Assembly (NCBI RefSeq): GCF_013371465.1
Contig: NZ_JABWDU010000001.1
Location: forward strand, 1,265,275-1,329,274
Reading direction: 5' to 3'
DNA length: 64,000 nucleotides
Source of the DNA: Ensifer oleiphilus
GTDB taxonomy: Bacteria > Pseudomonadota > Alphaproteobacteria > Rhizobiales > Rhizobiaceae
The notes under the pieces were generated by a model that had not been told where the DNA came from, did no database searches, and worked only from the letters and a program-made list of their open reading frames with translations. The first letter of the stretch is position 1. The number at the start of each line of letters is the position of its first letter. Of this stretch, positions 19,402 to 28,630 are shown piece after piece. The translations under genes were made by a program, and so were the position numbers.

Positions 19402-20574
19402 TTACGTTGCAGCCTTCGCAGGGGCCTCGGCCGATTGGTTTCGGCACAAATCCCCATAGAGCCGCAGCACTTCGGCCGTCATGACCGAGGCGGCGAACCG
19501 GGACTTGAATGTCTTCGGAGCAGGCATGACGCGAGCGGGCCAGTCCTTCTCGACGACGGCCGAAGCCATGATTGTGGCAAGCGACTGCGCGTCTGCCGGG
19601 TTCGCCAGGGCGGCGCTGCGCTCGCCGAGGATTTCCGGTATGCCGCCGACCCGACTGGCGATCACCGGTTTTTGCGCCGCCAGTGCCTCTAGGACGATGT
19701 AAGGCATCGATTCCGCCCGGGACGGAATGACGATGTTTCGCGCCAGCGCAAAGGCGTCGCGGGCATTCATGGCAGGTCGCATGGCGATCCGCCTCCCCAG
19801 TCCCTGCTCAAGCGTCAAGTCGTGATACTTCTGCTGCTGCGGGCCATCGCCGACCATCAGGGCCGAAAGCGGGCGGCCGACCATCCGTTCGGTGCGGGCG
19901 AAGGCGTCCACAAACAGATCGGGACCCTTGAGGTCCCGCATCATGCCGATGTAGAGGAAATCGACCGCGTCCGGGCACGCCTCTACGGCCTCGAATTCGC
20001 GATCGTCGATGCCGTTGTAAATCAGCTCGTAGCGCGCCCGTGGCTTTCCGACCTTGGTAAGATAGGTCTGGCGTTCGAAATCGCAGACGAAAACCAGGGC
20101 GTCGGTCAAGCGTTCCTGAAGTCGTTCCAGCGGGAAGACTATTCTCCCGGCGAGTGATCTAGGGCTGTAGTGGAGACTGCCGCCGTGAGGCGAATAGAGG
20201 CGGGCTACGCGATACCTGTTCACCCGCAAGGCTGAACCGATGAGGCGGGCGATGGCGCCACCCTTGGCGCCGTGCCCATGCAGCACATTCGGTCGCAAAC
20301 TTCTGATTTCGTTGTAGCCGCGCCAGAGCGCGGCGAAGTCCATTGGGCCAATCGAGCGATGGATCGGCATGCGCACGAGACCCAATGCCAGATGAGGCCG
20401 GATTTCGTCGAAAAGTGAGTCCTCGTAGGCTCCACCGGTCGTGCTGTCGCAGAGGATGCCGACCTCATGCCCGGCTGCCGCATGCGCCTCCGCCAGATCA
20501 CGCACATGGCGGAATATTCCGCCAACAGGCGATCTGAAGCAGTGAATGATGCGCAAGGGATGCTGCAGCTGCAT
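19402..20574 (-). CDS. GT4-family glycosyltransferase
   Basis: A 390-residue GT-B glycosyltransferase. The N-terminus has the acceptor loop FRSPVGGIFRHVRDLAEAHAA, the middle LHGHGAKGGAIARL, and the C-terminal half VDFLYIGMMRDLKGPDLFV, LMVGDGPQ and the EX7E motif SRAESMPYIVLEALAAQKPV. It starts 5 bases after the Wza-like gene and is followed within 60 bases by the initiating transferase, so it belongs to the same operon. It likely adds an early sugar to the lipid-linked unit. Confidence 0.9.
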   Translation of the reverse strand: MQLQHPLRIIHCFRSPVGGIFRHVRDLAEAHAAAGHEVGILCDSTTGGAYEDSLFDEIRPHLALGLVRMPIHRSIGPMDFAALWRGYNEIRSLRPNVLHGHGAKGGAIARLIGSALRVNRYRVARLYSPHGGSLHYSPRSLAGRIVFPLERLQERLTDALVFVCDFERQTYLTKVGKPRARYELIYNGIDDREFEAVEACPDAVDFLYIGMMRDLKGPDLFVDAFARTERMVGRPLSALMVGDGPQQQKYHDLTLEQGLGRRIAMRPAMNARDAFALARNIVIPSRAESMPYIVLEALAAQKPVIASRVGGIPEILGERSAALANPADAQSLATIMASAVVEKDWPARVMPAPKTFKSRFAASVMTAEVLRLYGDLCRNQSAEAPAKAAT

Positions 20575-20579
20575 CGAGA

Positions 20580-21155
20580 TCAGAACAACCGTTCGCGAAT
20601 GTAGATCGTATCTCCGGCCAGCACGGCGTCGGTGATGGGCACGCGACCGGTGATGATGCGGCCGTTGATCTTGCGCGTGACGTCGGCGCTTGCCTGGTTG
20701 GCGCGCGGCGAGAAGCCGCCGGCAACTGCGATCGCGTTCTGCACCGTCATTCCCGGCACATAGGCATACTGCCCAGCCTGGCCGACTTCCCCCATGATAA
20801 AGACCGAACGATAGCGATCGACTTCGATGGTGACATCCGGATCGCGCAGATAGCCTTGCTTCAACTTTGCTGCGATCATGCCTTCGAGTTCGGGCAGTGT
20901 GTGGCCGCGCGAGGCGACTGTGCCGATCAGCGGGAAGGCAACATAGCCGGCCTGATCGACCGTATAGGTACCGCTGAGGCCCGCCTGCTCGAATACGTTG
21001 ATGCGCAGCCGGTCGCCGCTATCAAGCCGATAGGGCTGGATCGTCGCCTCGCTGAACGCCTTGGGCGCCGGCTGATAGCTTGCGCAGCCGCCGAGCAACA
21101 TCGACAGTGCTGCCACCGCAATAGCGAGACCCGTCTTCATACCTGCGGTTGACAT
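20580..21155 (-). CDS. Polysaccharide export lipoprotein (Wza/ExoF-like, short form)
   Basis: A 191-residue periplasmic or outer-membrane exporter. The signal peptide ends in LLGGC with Cys24 as the lipidated residue. Residues about 40-120 are the poly_export domain (YRLDSGDRLRINVFEQAGLSGTYTVDQ-type block, FPLIGTVASRG), and a SLBB repeat follows (SVFIMGEVGQAGQYAYVPGMTVQNAIAVAGGFSPRA). It lacks the C-terminal amphipathic helix of E. coli Wza, so another protein may form the outer-membrane pore. It is the first gene of the minus-strand operon, divergent from the Wzc-like gene; the analogue in Agrobacterium is uppC. Confidence 0.9.
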   Translation of the reverse strand: MSTAGMKTGLAIAVAALSMLLGGCASYQPAPKAFSEATIQPYRLDSGDRLRINVFEQAGLSGTYTVDQAGYVAFPLIGTVASRGHTLPELEGMIAAKLKQGYLRDPDVTIEVDRYRSVFIMGEVGQAGQYAYVPGMTVQNAIAVAGGFSPRANQASADVTRKINGRIITGRVPITDAVLAGDTIYIRERLF

Positions 21156-21361
21156 GCTGCTCTTGGGCTCCGGAAACGACCACCTCTTTCGCCGTTATCG
21201 ATCCGTTAGGGTTAATAGCTGGTAAACTCGCGGTAGAATTTCGAATGGGACTGCCTGACTTGGAGGAGGGGCCGATCGCCCAGAGGTTGAGCGACCATTA
21301 ACCCTTGCGTTACCATGTTCATTTACCCTCCAGCGCGATTATAAGGTTCGGAGCCAGAAGC
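21156..21361. promoter_or_regulatory. Divergent promoter region of the polysaccharide cluster
   Basis: 206 bases between the Wza-like operon and the Wzc-like gene must hold both promoters. It contains GGGTTAATAG near 21210 and ATTAACCC near 21297, which are TTAA-rich and recall CtrA half-sites, but no exact TTAA-N7-TTAA box is present. Confidence 0.4.
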
Positions 21362-23539
21362 ATGTCGGGAAACGGCAGCGGACAACAGGATGTGGATATC
21401 GATCTCGGCGGGCTGTTCCGCGCCGTGTGGGATCGACGCGTCAAGGTATTGCTCGCCACGGCCTGTGTCGCAGCCCTCGCTTTCGGCGCCGCAAAGATGA
21501 TTGCGCCGGACTATCAGAGCGAAACACGCGTCCTCATCGAATCACGGGAACCGGAATTCAGCAGCTCGAACCAGAACGCGCAGACCGGGTCCGACCGCGT
21601 CTTCGACGAATCCGGCATTTTGAGCCAGGTTCAGGTGCTGCGCTCGGCCGACCTGATCAAGCAGGTTGCGCGAAACATGAAGCTTTACGAGCTGAAGGAG
21701 TTCGATCCTTCGGCCGATCCTTCCGCGGTCTCCGATCTGATGGTCATGCTTGGCTTGAGGAAGAATCCGCTCGAAATGCCGCCGGAAGAGCGGGTGCTGA
21801 AAGAGTTCACGTCGAAGCTTCAGGTCTATCAGGTGGAGAAATCGCGGGTGATCGCGATCGCCTTTAGCTCGAAGGATCGACAGCTGGCGGCCGCGATCCC
21901 GAACGAGATGGCCAAGGTCTTCCTGTCGCTGCAAAGCGGCGCCAAGCTCGACACCAATTCCGAGGCCAGCCGTTGGCTGGAGCCGGAGATCGCCAACTTG
22001 CGCGAGAAGGTGAGGGACGCCGAAGCCAAGGTCGCGGCCTATCGTTCGTCTTCCGATCTGCTGCCGACCGGCGAGACCACGAATTTTGCCACGCGGCAAC
22101 TCACCGACATATCGACCGAGCTGACCCGTGTGCGGGGCGAGCGGGCCAATGCCGAGGCGCGCGCCGAGGGCGTGCGTGCGGCGCTCGCCAGCGGCCGCGA
22201 TGCGGACACCATTGCCGACGTCATCGGCTCGCAGACGATCCAGCGCCTGAAGGAGACTGAGGCCAATCTGCAGAGCCAGGTGGCCGACCTTTCGACGACG
22301 CTGCTCGACGGCCATCCGCGCTTGAAGGCACTGAAATCGCAAGTCGAGGGTATCAGGGCGCAAATCCGCTCGGAAACGCGGAAAATCCTCGGCAGCCTTG
22401 AAAATGAAGCGCAGGTCGGCGAATTGCGCGAGCAGCAATTGACGCAGCAGTTGAACGCACTCAAGGCCAAATCGGCCCGGGCCGGCGAGGAAGAAGTGGG
22501 CCTGCGCGCGCTTGAGCGTGAAGCAACCGCCCAGCGGCAACTGCTCGAGACCTATCTGGCACGCTACCGCGAGGCAACATCGCGCACGGTCGACGCAACG
22601 CCCGCAGATGCACGCATCATTTCGAACGCGGTCGTCCCCACGGGCGCCAGCTTCCCCAAGGTGATGCCCATCACCATCGTTGCAGCCCTTGCCACCTTTC
22701 TCTTGAGCTGCATCATCATCATGCTCGGGGAGCTTTTCAGCGGTCGCGCGTTGCGGCCGGTGTCGACCGGTCGCGAGCGGCCGCCGGTCCGCTCGCGACC
22801 GGCAATCGCCGCCGTCGCTGCGGCGGATGCTGGCGACGCCAAGCCGGTGATATCGCCTGCACTGAACGATGCCATCGACCTGCCGCCGCTTGTTGCAGCC
22901 GAAGCGGGGGATGCCGTGAGCGCGCCCGATGTCGAGACGGCCGAACCGGACTTCTCGATCGAAGCGGTTGCCGACCACCTGCGTGAAAACGAAGTTCGGA
23001 TCGCAATCTCGGTTTCACCGGGCGGCGACGAAGGATCGACGGCGACGGTCATGCTGGCGCGCCTGATCGCCGAAGAAGATCGCAAGGTCGTGCTGATCGA
23101 CCTGACGGGCTCTGCCTGCCCGACCCGCCTGATGGCACGATCGGCGCAACTTCCTGGTATCACCAACCTGCTGGCCGGCGAGGTGCCGTTCACTGAAACC
23201 ATCCATGCCGACCGTTTCTCCGATGCGCACATCATTCCGCAGGGCGATGCCGATCCGCTTCTGGCGATGCGCGGCATTGAGCGGCTGCAGATGATCATCG
23301 ATGCGCTGACCAATGCCTATGATCTGGTGCTGGTCGAATGCGGGCCGGCCGACGAGAGCGCCGTGGACAAGATTGCCCGCCGCGGCGGCGCAGAGATCAT
23401 CCTGTCGGCGCCGGCCGTCAGCGACGAAAGGATCGTCGAAGTCCTGACCGGTTTCGGCGAGGCTGGCTATCGCGACATCGTGCTGATGACCGGGCGCGGT
23501 GAGCCAGGCCCCGACTATACCGATCGCCATGCGGCGTGA
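21362..23539 (+). CDS. Wzc-like polysaccharide co-polymerase with degenerate kinase domain
   Basis: A 725-residue inner-membrane chain-length regulator. A first helix lies at about 28-46, the Wzz domain follows (VLIESREPEF near 60), then a long coiled coil over about 190-400, and a second helix at about 435-457 after a proline-rich segment. The C-terminal 180 residues have the BY-kinase fold, but the Walker A position (near 550) reads SPGGDEGSTAT, without the lysine; VVLIDLTG and YDLVLVECGP stand in for the later Walker motifs. There is no tyrosine-rich tail. It probably cannot phosphorylate itself. ATG at 21362 chosen after GGAGCCAGAAG. Confidence 0.9.
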   Translation: MSGNGSGQQDVDIDLGGLFRAVWDRRVKVLLATACVAALAFGAAKMIAPDYQSETRVLIESREPEFSSSNQNAQTGSDRVFDESGILSQVQVLRSADLIKQVARNMKLYELKEFDPSADPSAVSDLMVMLGLRKNPLEMPPEERVLKEFTSKLQVYQVEKSRVIAIAFSSKDRQLAAAIPNEMAKVFLSLQSGAKLDTNSEASRWLEPEIANLREKVRDAEAKVAAYRSSSDLLPTGETTNFATRQLTDISTELTRVRGERANAEARAEGVRAALASGRDADTIADVIGSQTIQRLKETEANLQSQVADLSTTLLDGHPRLKALKSQVEGIRAQIRSETRKILGSLENEAQVGELREQQLTQQLNALKAKSARAGEEEVGLRALEREATAQRQLLETYLARYREATSRTVDATPADARIISNAVVPTGASFPKVMPITIVAALATFLLSCIIIMLGELFSGRALRPVSTGRERPPVRSRPAIAAVAAADAGDAKPVISPALNDAIDLPPLVAAEAGDAVSAPDVETAEPDFSIEAVADHLRENEVRIAISVSPGGDEGSTATVMLARLIAEEDRKVVLIDLTGSACPTRLMARSAQLPGITNLLAGEVPFTETIHADRFSDAHIIPQGDADPLLAMRGIERLQMIIDALTNAYDLVLVECGPADESAVDKIARRGGAEIILSAPAVSDERIVEVLTGFGEAGYRDIVLMTGRGEPGPDYTDRHAA

Positions 23540-23563
23540 GCAGCTACCGCGCCGCTTTTCAAA

Positions 23564-23664
23564 GCGCGTCGCGATCTGTCAGATTCGCTTAAAGCGCTTT
23601 ACGTTCTTGGTCTCACGCATGTCGTTATCGCAAAACCGCGGAACACTTTTGCGCGACATGTTTT
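23564..23664. repeat. RIME1-type rhizobial intergenic mosaic element
   Basis: Two adjacent palindromes between convergent genes. The first is about AAAGCGCGTCGCGATCT to AGATTCGCTTAAAGCGC; the second runs 23618-23660, with arms CATGTCG/CGACATG and GCAAAA/TTTTGC. From memory of published rhizobial repeats this matches RIME1, which occurs in many copies in Rhizobiaceae chromosomes. It may also act as a transcript-end stem for the Wzc-like gene. Confidence 0.7.
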
Positions 23665-23699
23665 AGATCGCGAATTGAGCGTCGCAGGACCGGTGCCGC

Positions 23700-24983
23700 T
23701 TAAGCGCTATCCGCCTCGTTGATCTGGCGGTTGGTGTGCGTCTTGCGGCTGCGCGCGCGCTGGAGGAAGGCATAGACGGCCTTGTTCGCCTTGACCGTCG
23801 CCTTTGCCCGCACCACGGCCCGGTGATAACAGGCAGCGAAGCGACCGCGCAGCGTCAGCGGCAAGAGGATATCCCTCAGCGGAGTTTCAATGGTGCACCA
23901 CGAGCGCTTATAGGGCTGGTCGCCAACCCCAAAGTCGAAGAGTGTCGCATCCTTTCCACAGAGCCTCTCGATCATTCTATAGAACAGAAGCTCGCCGGGA
24001 CTGGCATCGCCCGCCAATTCCTCGTCGATCGAGCCGAATTGGCAGATGACATGGTCCGCCTTTCGCGAAAGGCCGGCAACGGCGACGATACGGCCGCCAT
24101 GTTCCCCTCTGAGGCGGATGGCATTGAGCTCGAGCAAGCGATCGTCGGCGACGCCACGGCGGCCGGCGATCGCATGAAAGAAGGCGCGTGTGCGATCGTC
24201 ATGGAAAACATCGGGAAGACCGAGAGCCGCAAATCGGACCGCCTTCTGACGGAAGAAGATGTCGAGCAACGCCTCTGCTTCCTGCGGGTTCTCGGCAACG
24301 ACGTAGTCGTACCCCCCAAGCGCGTCCAGCCGCCGCTCTGAAATCCGCATCTTCTTGCGCCGGCGCTTCGCATTCACCTGGGCGAGCGTTTTTTCAAAGC
24401 TCGAAAGCAGCGGCAATTGAAACGAGGCATTCTGGTGCTTGACGCCGGGCAGGCTTGCCAACGGGCTTGCGGTTCCGCGCCAGTCGTGTGGCGCCTTTTC
24501 GAGCGTCACGAGATCGACCTTGTGGCGCAGATGATGATTGAGCTCGCGCGTCAACAGATTAGCAAACTCGGCCGAAGAGAAGGGCAGTGTGTCCGTTGCA
24601 AAAAGCCCGGTGTTGAGATTGCTGTGCGGTGCACCGATCAGCCGAGCCGTGTTGAACAGGCGACCAGGCACGATCTCCAACGGCAGGATGAAGAGCAACT
24701 CGCCATCGAAAGTGCCGCGAATGATCAGCAGTTCACTGTCATGAACTTGCGCCCAGGCGGCGCACCAGTCGTAACTTTGATGCAGCGAATTGAGCACATC
24801 GGCGTCGAGCGATCGCCATTCCTGCTCCAGCGATGCCACCGTATCATGGACTGAGATTTCGAACCGGCTCACGACGGCGTCGGACCTCGACGCAGCCTGT
24901 GCGCCGCGCTGGCCTGATCGGCCTATGGTGAGTTCGGTGTTCATCATCGGCAGAGCCGTCCGGATGCGGGTTTCGGAAGCCAT
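23700..24983 (-). CDS. GNAT / CelD-like acetyltransferase (BioF2 domain)
   Basis: A 427-residue protein of the family often annotated cellulose biosynthesis protein CelD, with a FemAB-like GNAT acetyltransferase fold. Conserved pieces: TVASLEQEWRSLDADVLNSLHQSYDWC near 50-75, the basic KRRRKKMRISERRLDALGG-type linker near 210, and a C-terminal core with LFYRMIERLCGKDATLFDFGVGDQPYKRSW. Members acylate sugars or aminoacyl groups of surface polymers. Its place beside the polysaccharide operon supports such a role. A second ATG 13 codons in is possible. Confidence 0.8.
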   Translation of the reverse strand: MASETRIRTALPMMNTELTIGRSGQRGAQAASRSDAVVSRFEISVHDTVASLEQEWRSLDADVLNSLHQSYDWCAAWAQVHDSELLIIRGTFDGELLFILPLEIVPGRLFNTARLIGAPHSNLNTGLFATDTLPFSSAEFANLLTRELNHHLRHKVDLVTLEKAPHDWRGTASPLASLPGVKHQNASFQLPLLSSFEKTLAQVNAKRRRKKMRISERRLDALGGYDYVVAENPQEAEALLDIFFRQKAVRFAALGLPDVFHDDRTRAFFHAIAGRRGVADDRLLELNAIRLRGEHGGRIVAVAGLSRKADHVICQFGSIDEELAGDASPGELLFYRMIERLCGKDATLFDFGVGDQPYKRSWCTIETPLRDILLPLTLRGRFAACYHRAVVRAKATVKANKAVYAFLQRARSRKTHTNRQINEADSA

Positions 24984-25086
24984 TGAACTGGTAACTCCGC
25001 TACGATCCGCTTAATACCTCAAATATCGCCGGCGCCTTCGGGCAAGAACCAGCGAATGCAGTTAGCAAAGCATGAAGCCAGGGTGG

Positions 25087-25824
25087 CTAGAGAAAGCCCG
25101 ATGCAAGCGCCTCTGCCCATTCCGGGCGGTCTCGCTGCGCAGCCAGCCTCGACATCGCCTGGTGGTCATAAGGGACCGTGCGGAACGTCGCGCTCCAATC
25201 ATCGCCGGAGCGCTCGATGATGGCGTAGCGCGCATCCGGCGAGCCGACCTCGACCTTGTGGGCGACCGGACGATCGTCATCATAGCCCGGGCAGCCGACA
25301 CTGCCGGGGTTGACCACGAGTCGTCCGTCCGCAAGTCGGATCGCCCGGGGGATGTGTGTGTGGCCGCAGAGAATGACCGGCTGTTTGATGCCTGTCGCGA
25401 CGGCTTCGATGGCGTTGCGCGCCGCCTGATGGACGACGCCGTCGGCCGTCAATGCTTCGAGCCAGTAGGCTTCGTCGCTCGCAGGCGTGCCATGGCAAAG
25501 AAAGAACGCATCGCGATAGACGCGGGTGGCGGGCAGCGTCGCCAGCCATTCGAAATGCCGAGGCTGCAATTCCGCGTGGGCGGCGCGGTCGGACTGCCCC
25601 ATGTCGGCGGGGTCGAGCGTCAGCAGGTATCGGTCATGATTTCCTGAGATCGACGGGATGTCGCGCGCCATCAGGACATCGGCAGTCCGCGCCGCATTGA
25701 GCGGACCGCTTAGATGGTCGCCGAGATTGACGATGTCGGCGATGCCCAACCTGTCGATGTCGGCAAGCACCGCCTCCAGCGCGAGGTCGTTGCCATGGAT
25801 ATCGGAAATGATCGCAACCTTCAT
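25087..25824 (-). CDS. YfcE/MJ0936-type metallophosphoesterase
   Basis: A 245-residue calcineurin-like phosphoesterase. The metal ligands are plain: SDIHGN at residues 7-12, LGDHLSG, SGNHDRY, and CGHTHIP with NPGSVGCPG near the end. Members cleave phosphodiesters such as cyclic nucleotides, but the natural substrate of this one is not known. The ATG at 25824 has AAGGGGA upstream. A long N-terminal extension in the same frame lacks homology and is not used. Confidence 0.88.
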   Translation of the reverse strand: MKVAIISDIHGNDLALEAVLADIDRLGIADIVNLGDHLSGPLNAARTADVLMARDIPSISGNHDRYLLTLDPADMGQSDRAAHAELQPRHFEWLATLPATRVYRDAFFLCHGTPASDEAYWLEALTADGVVHQAARNAIEAVATGIKQPVILCGHTHIPRAIRLADGRLVVNPGSVGCPGYDDDRPVAHKVEVGSPDARYAIIERSGDDWSATFRTVPYDHQAMSRLAAQRDRPEWAEALASGFL

Positions 25825-25841
25825 CGGTGTCCCCTTGCGGC

Positions 25842-26054
25842 TCAGCGGTCCTTTGCCGGCTTTTCCATCCATTTGATGATCAGCATGGCCGGCAGCACCC
25901 AGAGCAGGCCGGTAAAGAAGAAGTACATCAGGTGCACCCACCACGGGGCCGCGCCCAGCAACAGCGACGCGAAGGTGACGGCGGCAAGTGCATAGACGAT
26001 GACGAGGATGATGATCAGGATCGTGCCGATCAGCTTTCTGAGACGTACGGGCAT
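25842..26054 (-). CDS. DUF2842 small membrane protein
   Basis: A 70-residue protein with two hydrophobic helices (about 8-32 and 40-58) joined by APWWVHLMYFFFTG and a basic C-terminus (KWMEKPAKDR). This matches the DUF2842 family of alphaproteobacteria. It is 17 bases ahead of the phosphoesterase gene and probably cotranscribed with it; it is divergent from heme A synthase, a common neighbour. Function unknown. Confidence 0.8.
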   Translation of the reverse strand: MPVRLRKLIGTILIIILVIVYALAAVTFASLLLGAAPWWVHLMYFFFTGLLWVLPAMLIIKWMEKPAKDR

Positions 26055-26219
26055 TTCATTTCTTTCAAAGGGTGCGATATCCGGCCGCGACGGCATGCCG
26101 CAAAGGGTTCGGCCTTGTTTTGCATGCCGCTCTGGTGCAAATCAACGGCTTTCCGGCAGGCGCGGCGATGAACCGCTCGTTCCCCCTGCCGCCAACCCCG
26201 CGGTACCAGAGGGAAAACC

Positions 26220-27323
26220 ATGGCAGGCGTCGAATTGGCGACAGAACAGATGCTCCGAAGCGAGATCGGCAGGACCGATCGCAACCGCCGGCAGATCCGC
26301 GGCTGGCTCGTCGTCGTTCTCTTCACGCTCTTCGCGCTGGTGCTTGTCGGCGGCGCGACACGCCTGACCGAATCCGGCCTTTCGATCACCGAATGGAAGC
26401 CGATCCACGGCGTCATCCCACCGCTGACGGCGGCGGAATGGGAAGAAGAATTCCAGCTCTACCAGCGCATTCCGCAATACCAGCAGATCAACAAGGGCAT
26501 GACCGTCGGCGAGTTCAAGACGATCTTCTGGTGGGAATGGGCGCACCGGCTCCTGGCGCGCACCATCGGTGTGATCTTCGCGGTTCCGCTTGCCTTCTTC
26601 TGGTTTACCGGCCGGGTCGAACGCCGGCTGCGCTGGCCGCTGCTCGGCATTCTGGCGCTCGGTGGCTTCCAGGGTTTCATCGGCTGGTGGATGGTGTCCT
26701 CCGGCCTGGTGGAGCGGACCGATGTCAGCCAGTATCGCCTCGCAACCCACCTGGTCATCGCCTGCCTGATCTTTGCCGCCTGCATGTGGATCCAGCGCGG
26801 CCTTTGTCCGCATTCGGGCGACGCCGCGCCGACGGATCGCTCGCGCAAGATGGCGGCGATCATCGCCATCATGAGCTTGTTCCAGATCTATCTCGGCGCA
26901 CTGGTGGCCGGCCTTGATGCGGGTTTCAGCTACAACACCTGGCCGCTGATGGATGGCGCCTTGATCCCATCCGACCTCTTCCTGCAGCATCCCTGGTGGA
27001 TCAACGTCTTCGAGAACCCCAAGACCGTGCAGTTCATCCACCGGATCGGCGCTTACGTGCTCTTCGCCCTGGCGCTGATGCACGTCATCGCCTCGGTTAA
27101 GGCCGCACCTCAATCCACCCATGCGCGTCGCGCGGTCCTGCTGTTCGTGCTCGTCTGCATTCAGGCGGTCATCGGCATCACCACGCTGTTGCTGCAGGTT
27201 CCGGTCGGTTGGGGTGTCTTGCATCAGGGCGGAGCGCTGGTGGTACTCGGCTTCGCCATGGCCCATTGGCGCGGTTTCATCGGCGAATATCCGAAGCCGA
27301 CCGCAATCGAGCTGCGCAGCTAA
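26220..27323 (+). CDS. ctaA: Heme A synthase, COX15/CtaA type
   Basis: Converts heme O to heme A for cytochrome aa3 oxidase. The 367-residue membrane protein has eight helices and the heme histidine motifs: [14 protein letters not shown] at about 104-117, [32 protein letters not shown] and [34 protein letters not shown] after the first helix is the family hallmark of the type 2 (COX15) group. A terminator follows the stop, so it is a single-gene unit. Confidence 0.96.
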   Translation: MAGVELATEQMLRSEIGRTDRNRRQIRGWLVVVLFTLFALVLVGGATRLTESGLSITEWKPIHGVIPPLTAAEWEEEFQLYQRIPQYQQINKGMTVGEFKTIFWWEWAHRLLARTIGVIFAVPLAFFWFTGRVERRLRWPLLGILALGGFQGFIGWWMVSSGLVERTDVSQYRLATHLVIACLIFAACMWIQRGLCPHSGDAAPTDRSRKMAAIIAIMSLFQIYLGALVAGLDAGFSYNTWPLMDGALIPSDLFLQHPWWINVFENPKTVQFIHRIGAYVLFALALMHVIASVKAAPQSTHARRAVLLFVLVCIQAVIGITTLLLQVPVGWGVLHQGGALVVLGFAMAHWRGFIGEYPKPTAIELRS

Positions 27324-27341
27324 AAGCGCACAATCGGAACG

Positions 27342-27375
27342 AAAAACCCGGCGAACGTCTCGCCGGGTTTTTTCG
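27342..27375. terminator. Bidirectional terminator between ctaA and argC
   Basis: Stem AAACCCGGCGA and TCGCCGGGTTT with a short loop, A residues before and a T run after. It can end both the ctaA transcript and the convergent argC transcript. Confidence 0.9.
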
Positions 27376-27395
27376 TTTACGACGGCTGTCGGCAA

Positions 27396-28328
27396 TCAGG
27401 CGGACAGCATCAAATCCATGTTCTGGACGGCCGCACCGGAGGCGCCCTTGCCGAGATTGTCGAGCAGGGCGACCAAGTTCACGTGGGTTCCGCCCGGCGT
27501 TCCGAACACGAACAGCTTCATCGTGTCTGCACCCGCGAGCTCCGTGGCATCGATACGGCCGAGCGTTTCGCTGGCGGCAAGCGGGACCACCTCGACGATC
27601 GACTGGCCGGCATAATGCTCCAGCAATGTGGAATGAATGCTCTCGATCGTCGCGCCGGAGGCGAGATCGTCGAGATAGAGCGGGACTTGCACGATCATGC
27701 CCTGCGGGAATTTGCCGACCGAAGGCGCAAATACCGGTGCGCGGTCGAGCAGGCCGTGCATCTTCATTTCCGGCACGTGCTTGTGCTTCAGTGTCAGGCC
27801 ATAGAGGAAATGCGGCGCGCTGATGTGGTCCGGGTTCGCCTCGTCCTCCATCTGCGCGATCATCTGCTTGCCGCCACCGGTATAGCCCGACACCGCGTTG
27901 ACCGTCACCGGATATCCGTCGGGCAGGATGCCGGCCTGGCGCAACGGCCGGATGACGCCGATGGCGCCGGTCGGGTAGCAACCGGGATTGGCGACATGGC
28001 GGGCGTCGCGGATCTTGGCCGGCTGCGCGCTATCCATCTCCGCAAAGCCATAGGCCCAATCCGGAGCGATGCGATGTGCGGTCGAGGTATCGATGATGCG
28101 CACCCGGTTATTGCCGGAAACCATGGAGACAGCCTCGCGTGAGGCGTCATCCGGCAGGCATAGGATCGCGATGTCGGCGCTGTTGAGAAGGTCTTCACGC
28201 ATCGCGGCGTTGCGTCGCTCGGCTTCCGGTATCGACAGGAGTTCGAGATCGCTGCGGCCGGCCATGCGGGTGCGGATCTGCAGCCCGGTGGTGCCGTGTT
28301 CGCCATCGATGAAGATCTTCGGTTTCAT
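27396..28328 (-). CDS. argC: N-acetyl-gamma-glutamyl-phosphate reductase, type 2
   Basis: The third enzyme of arginine synthesis, which reduces N-acetylglutamyl phosphate to the semialdehyde with NADPH. The 310-residue length, start at [18 protein letters not shown], and active-site Cys117 in NPGCYPTG mark the shorter type 2 form (ArgC2), rather than the ~345-residue type 1 enzyme. The ATG at 28328 follows GGGAAAA. A longer in-frame upstream extension has no homology. Confidence 0.95.
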   Translation of the reverse strand: MKPKIFIDGEHGTTGLQIRTRMAGRSDLELLSIPEAERRNAAMREDLLNSADIAILCLPDDASREAVSMVSGNNRVRIIDTSTAHRIAPDWAYGFAEMDSAQPAKIRDARHVANPGCYPTGAIGVIRPLRQAGILPDGYPVTVNAVSGYTGGGKQMIAQMEDEANPDHISAPHFLYGLTLKHKHVPEMKMHGLLDRAPVFAPSVGKFPQGMIVQVPLYLDDLASGATIESIHSTLLEHYAGQSIVEVVPLAASETLGRIDATELAGADTMKLFVFGTPGGTHVNLVALLDNLGKGASGAAVQNMDLMLSA

Positions 28329-28630
28329 GATTTTCCCGTTCTTCCAGAAGGTTACGAGCTGATGCAGAATCAATCTGACACAGATTTGATTCAGTTTCTC
28401 AACACGGTCGTCTGCGCGGACGAGGTGAAGACGGCGCCGTGGGAGTCTTCCTATATAAGCGCCGCTCGGGGCCTGCAACCGTGCTGGGCCTGAGGGCGAA
28501 GGTTCGCCGCCGCCACACCTGACTTTGCATAGTTAACCACAACTTAAGATTCGCAACTGAGCAGTTGCGTTGTGGCGTGCGATTCTGCATCTGATGACGT
28601 GTCACAAACCTGTCGTATTGGAGCTGCGGA
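28329..28630. promoter_or_regulatory. Divergent region between argC and the LtaS-like gene
   Basis: About 300 bases. A strong inverted repeat occupies 28367-28392 (GAATCAATCTG, then CAGATTTGATTC with one extra base), 39 bases before the argC start. A CTATATAAG sequence near 28451 could be a -10 element for the plus-strand gene. The repeat is a candidate operator for argC. Confidence 0.5.

Noticed and set aside
21205..21315. CtrA-binding sites in the divergent polysaccharide promoter
   Set aside because: TTAA elements occur, but the spacing is not the exact TTAA-N7-TTAA, so the call would be weak.
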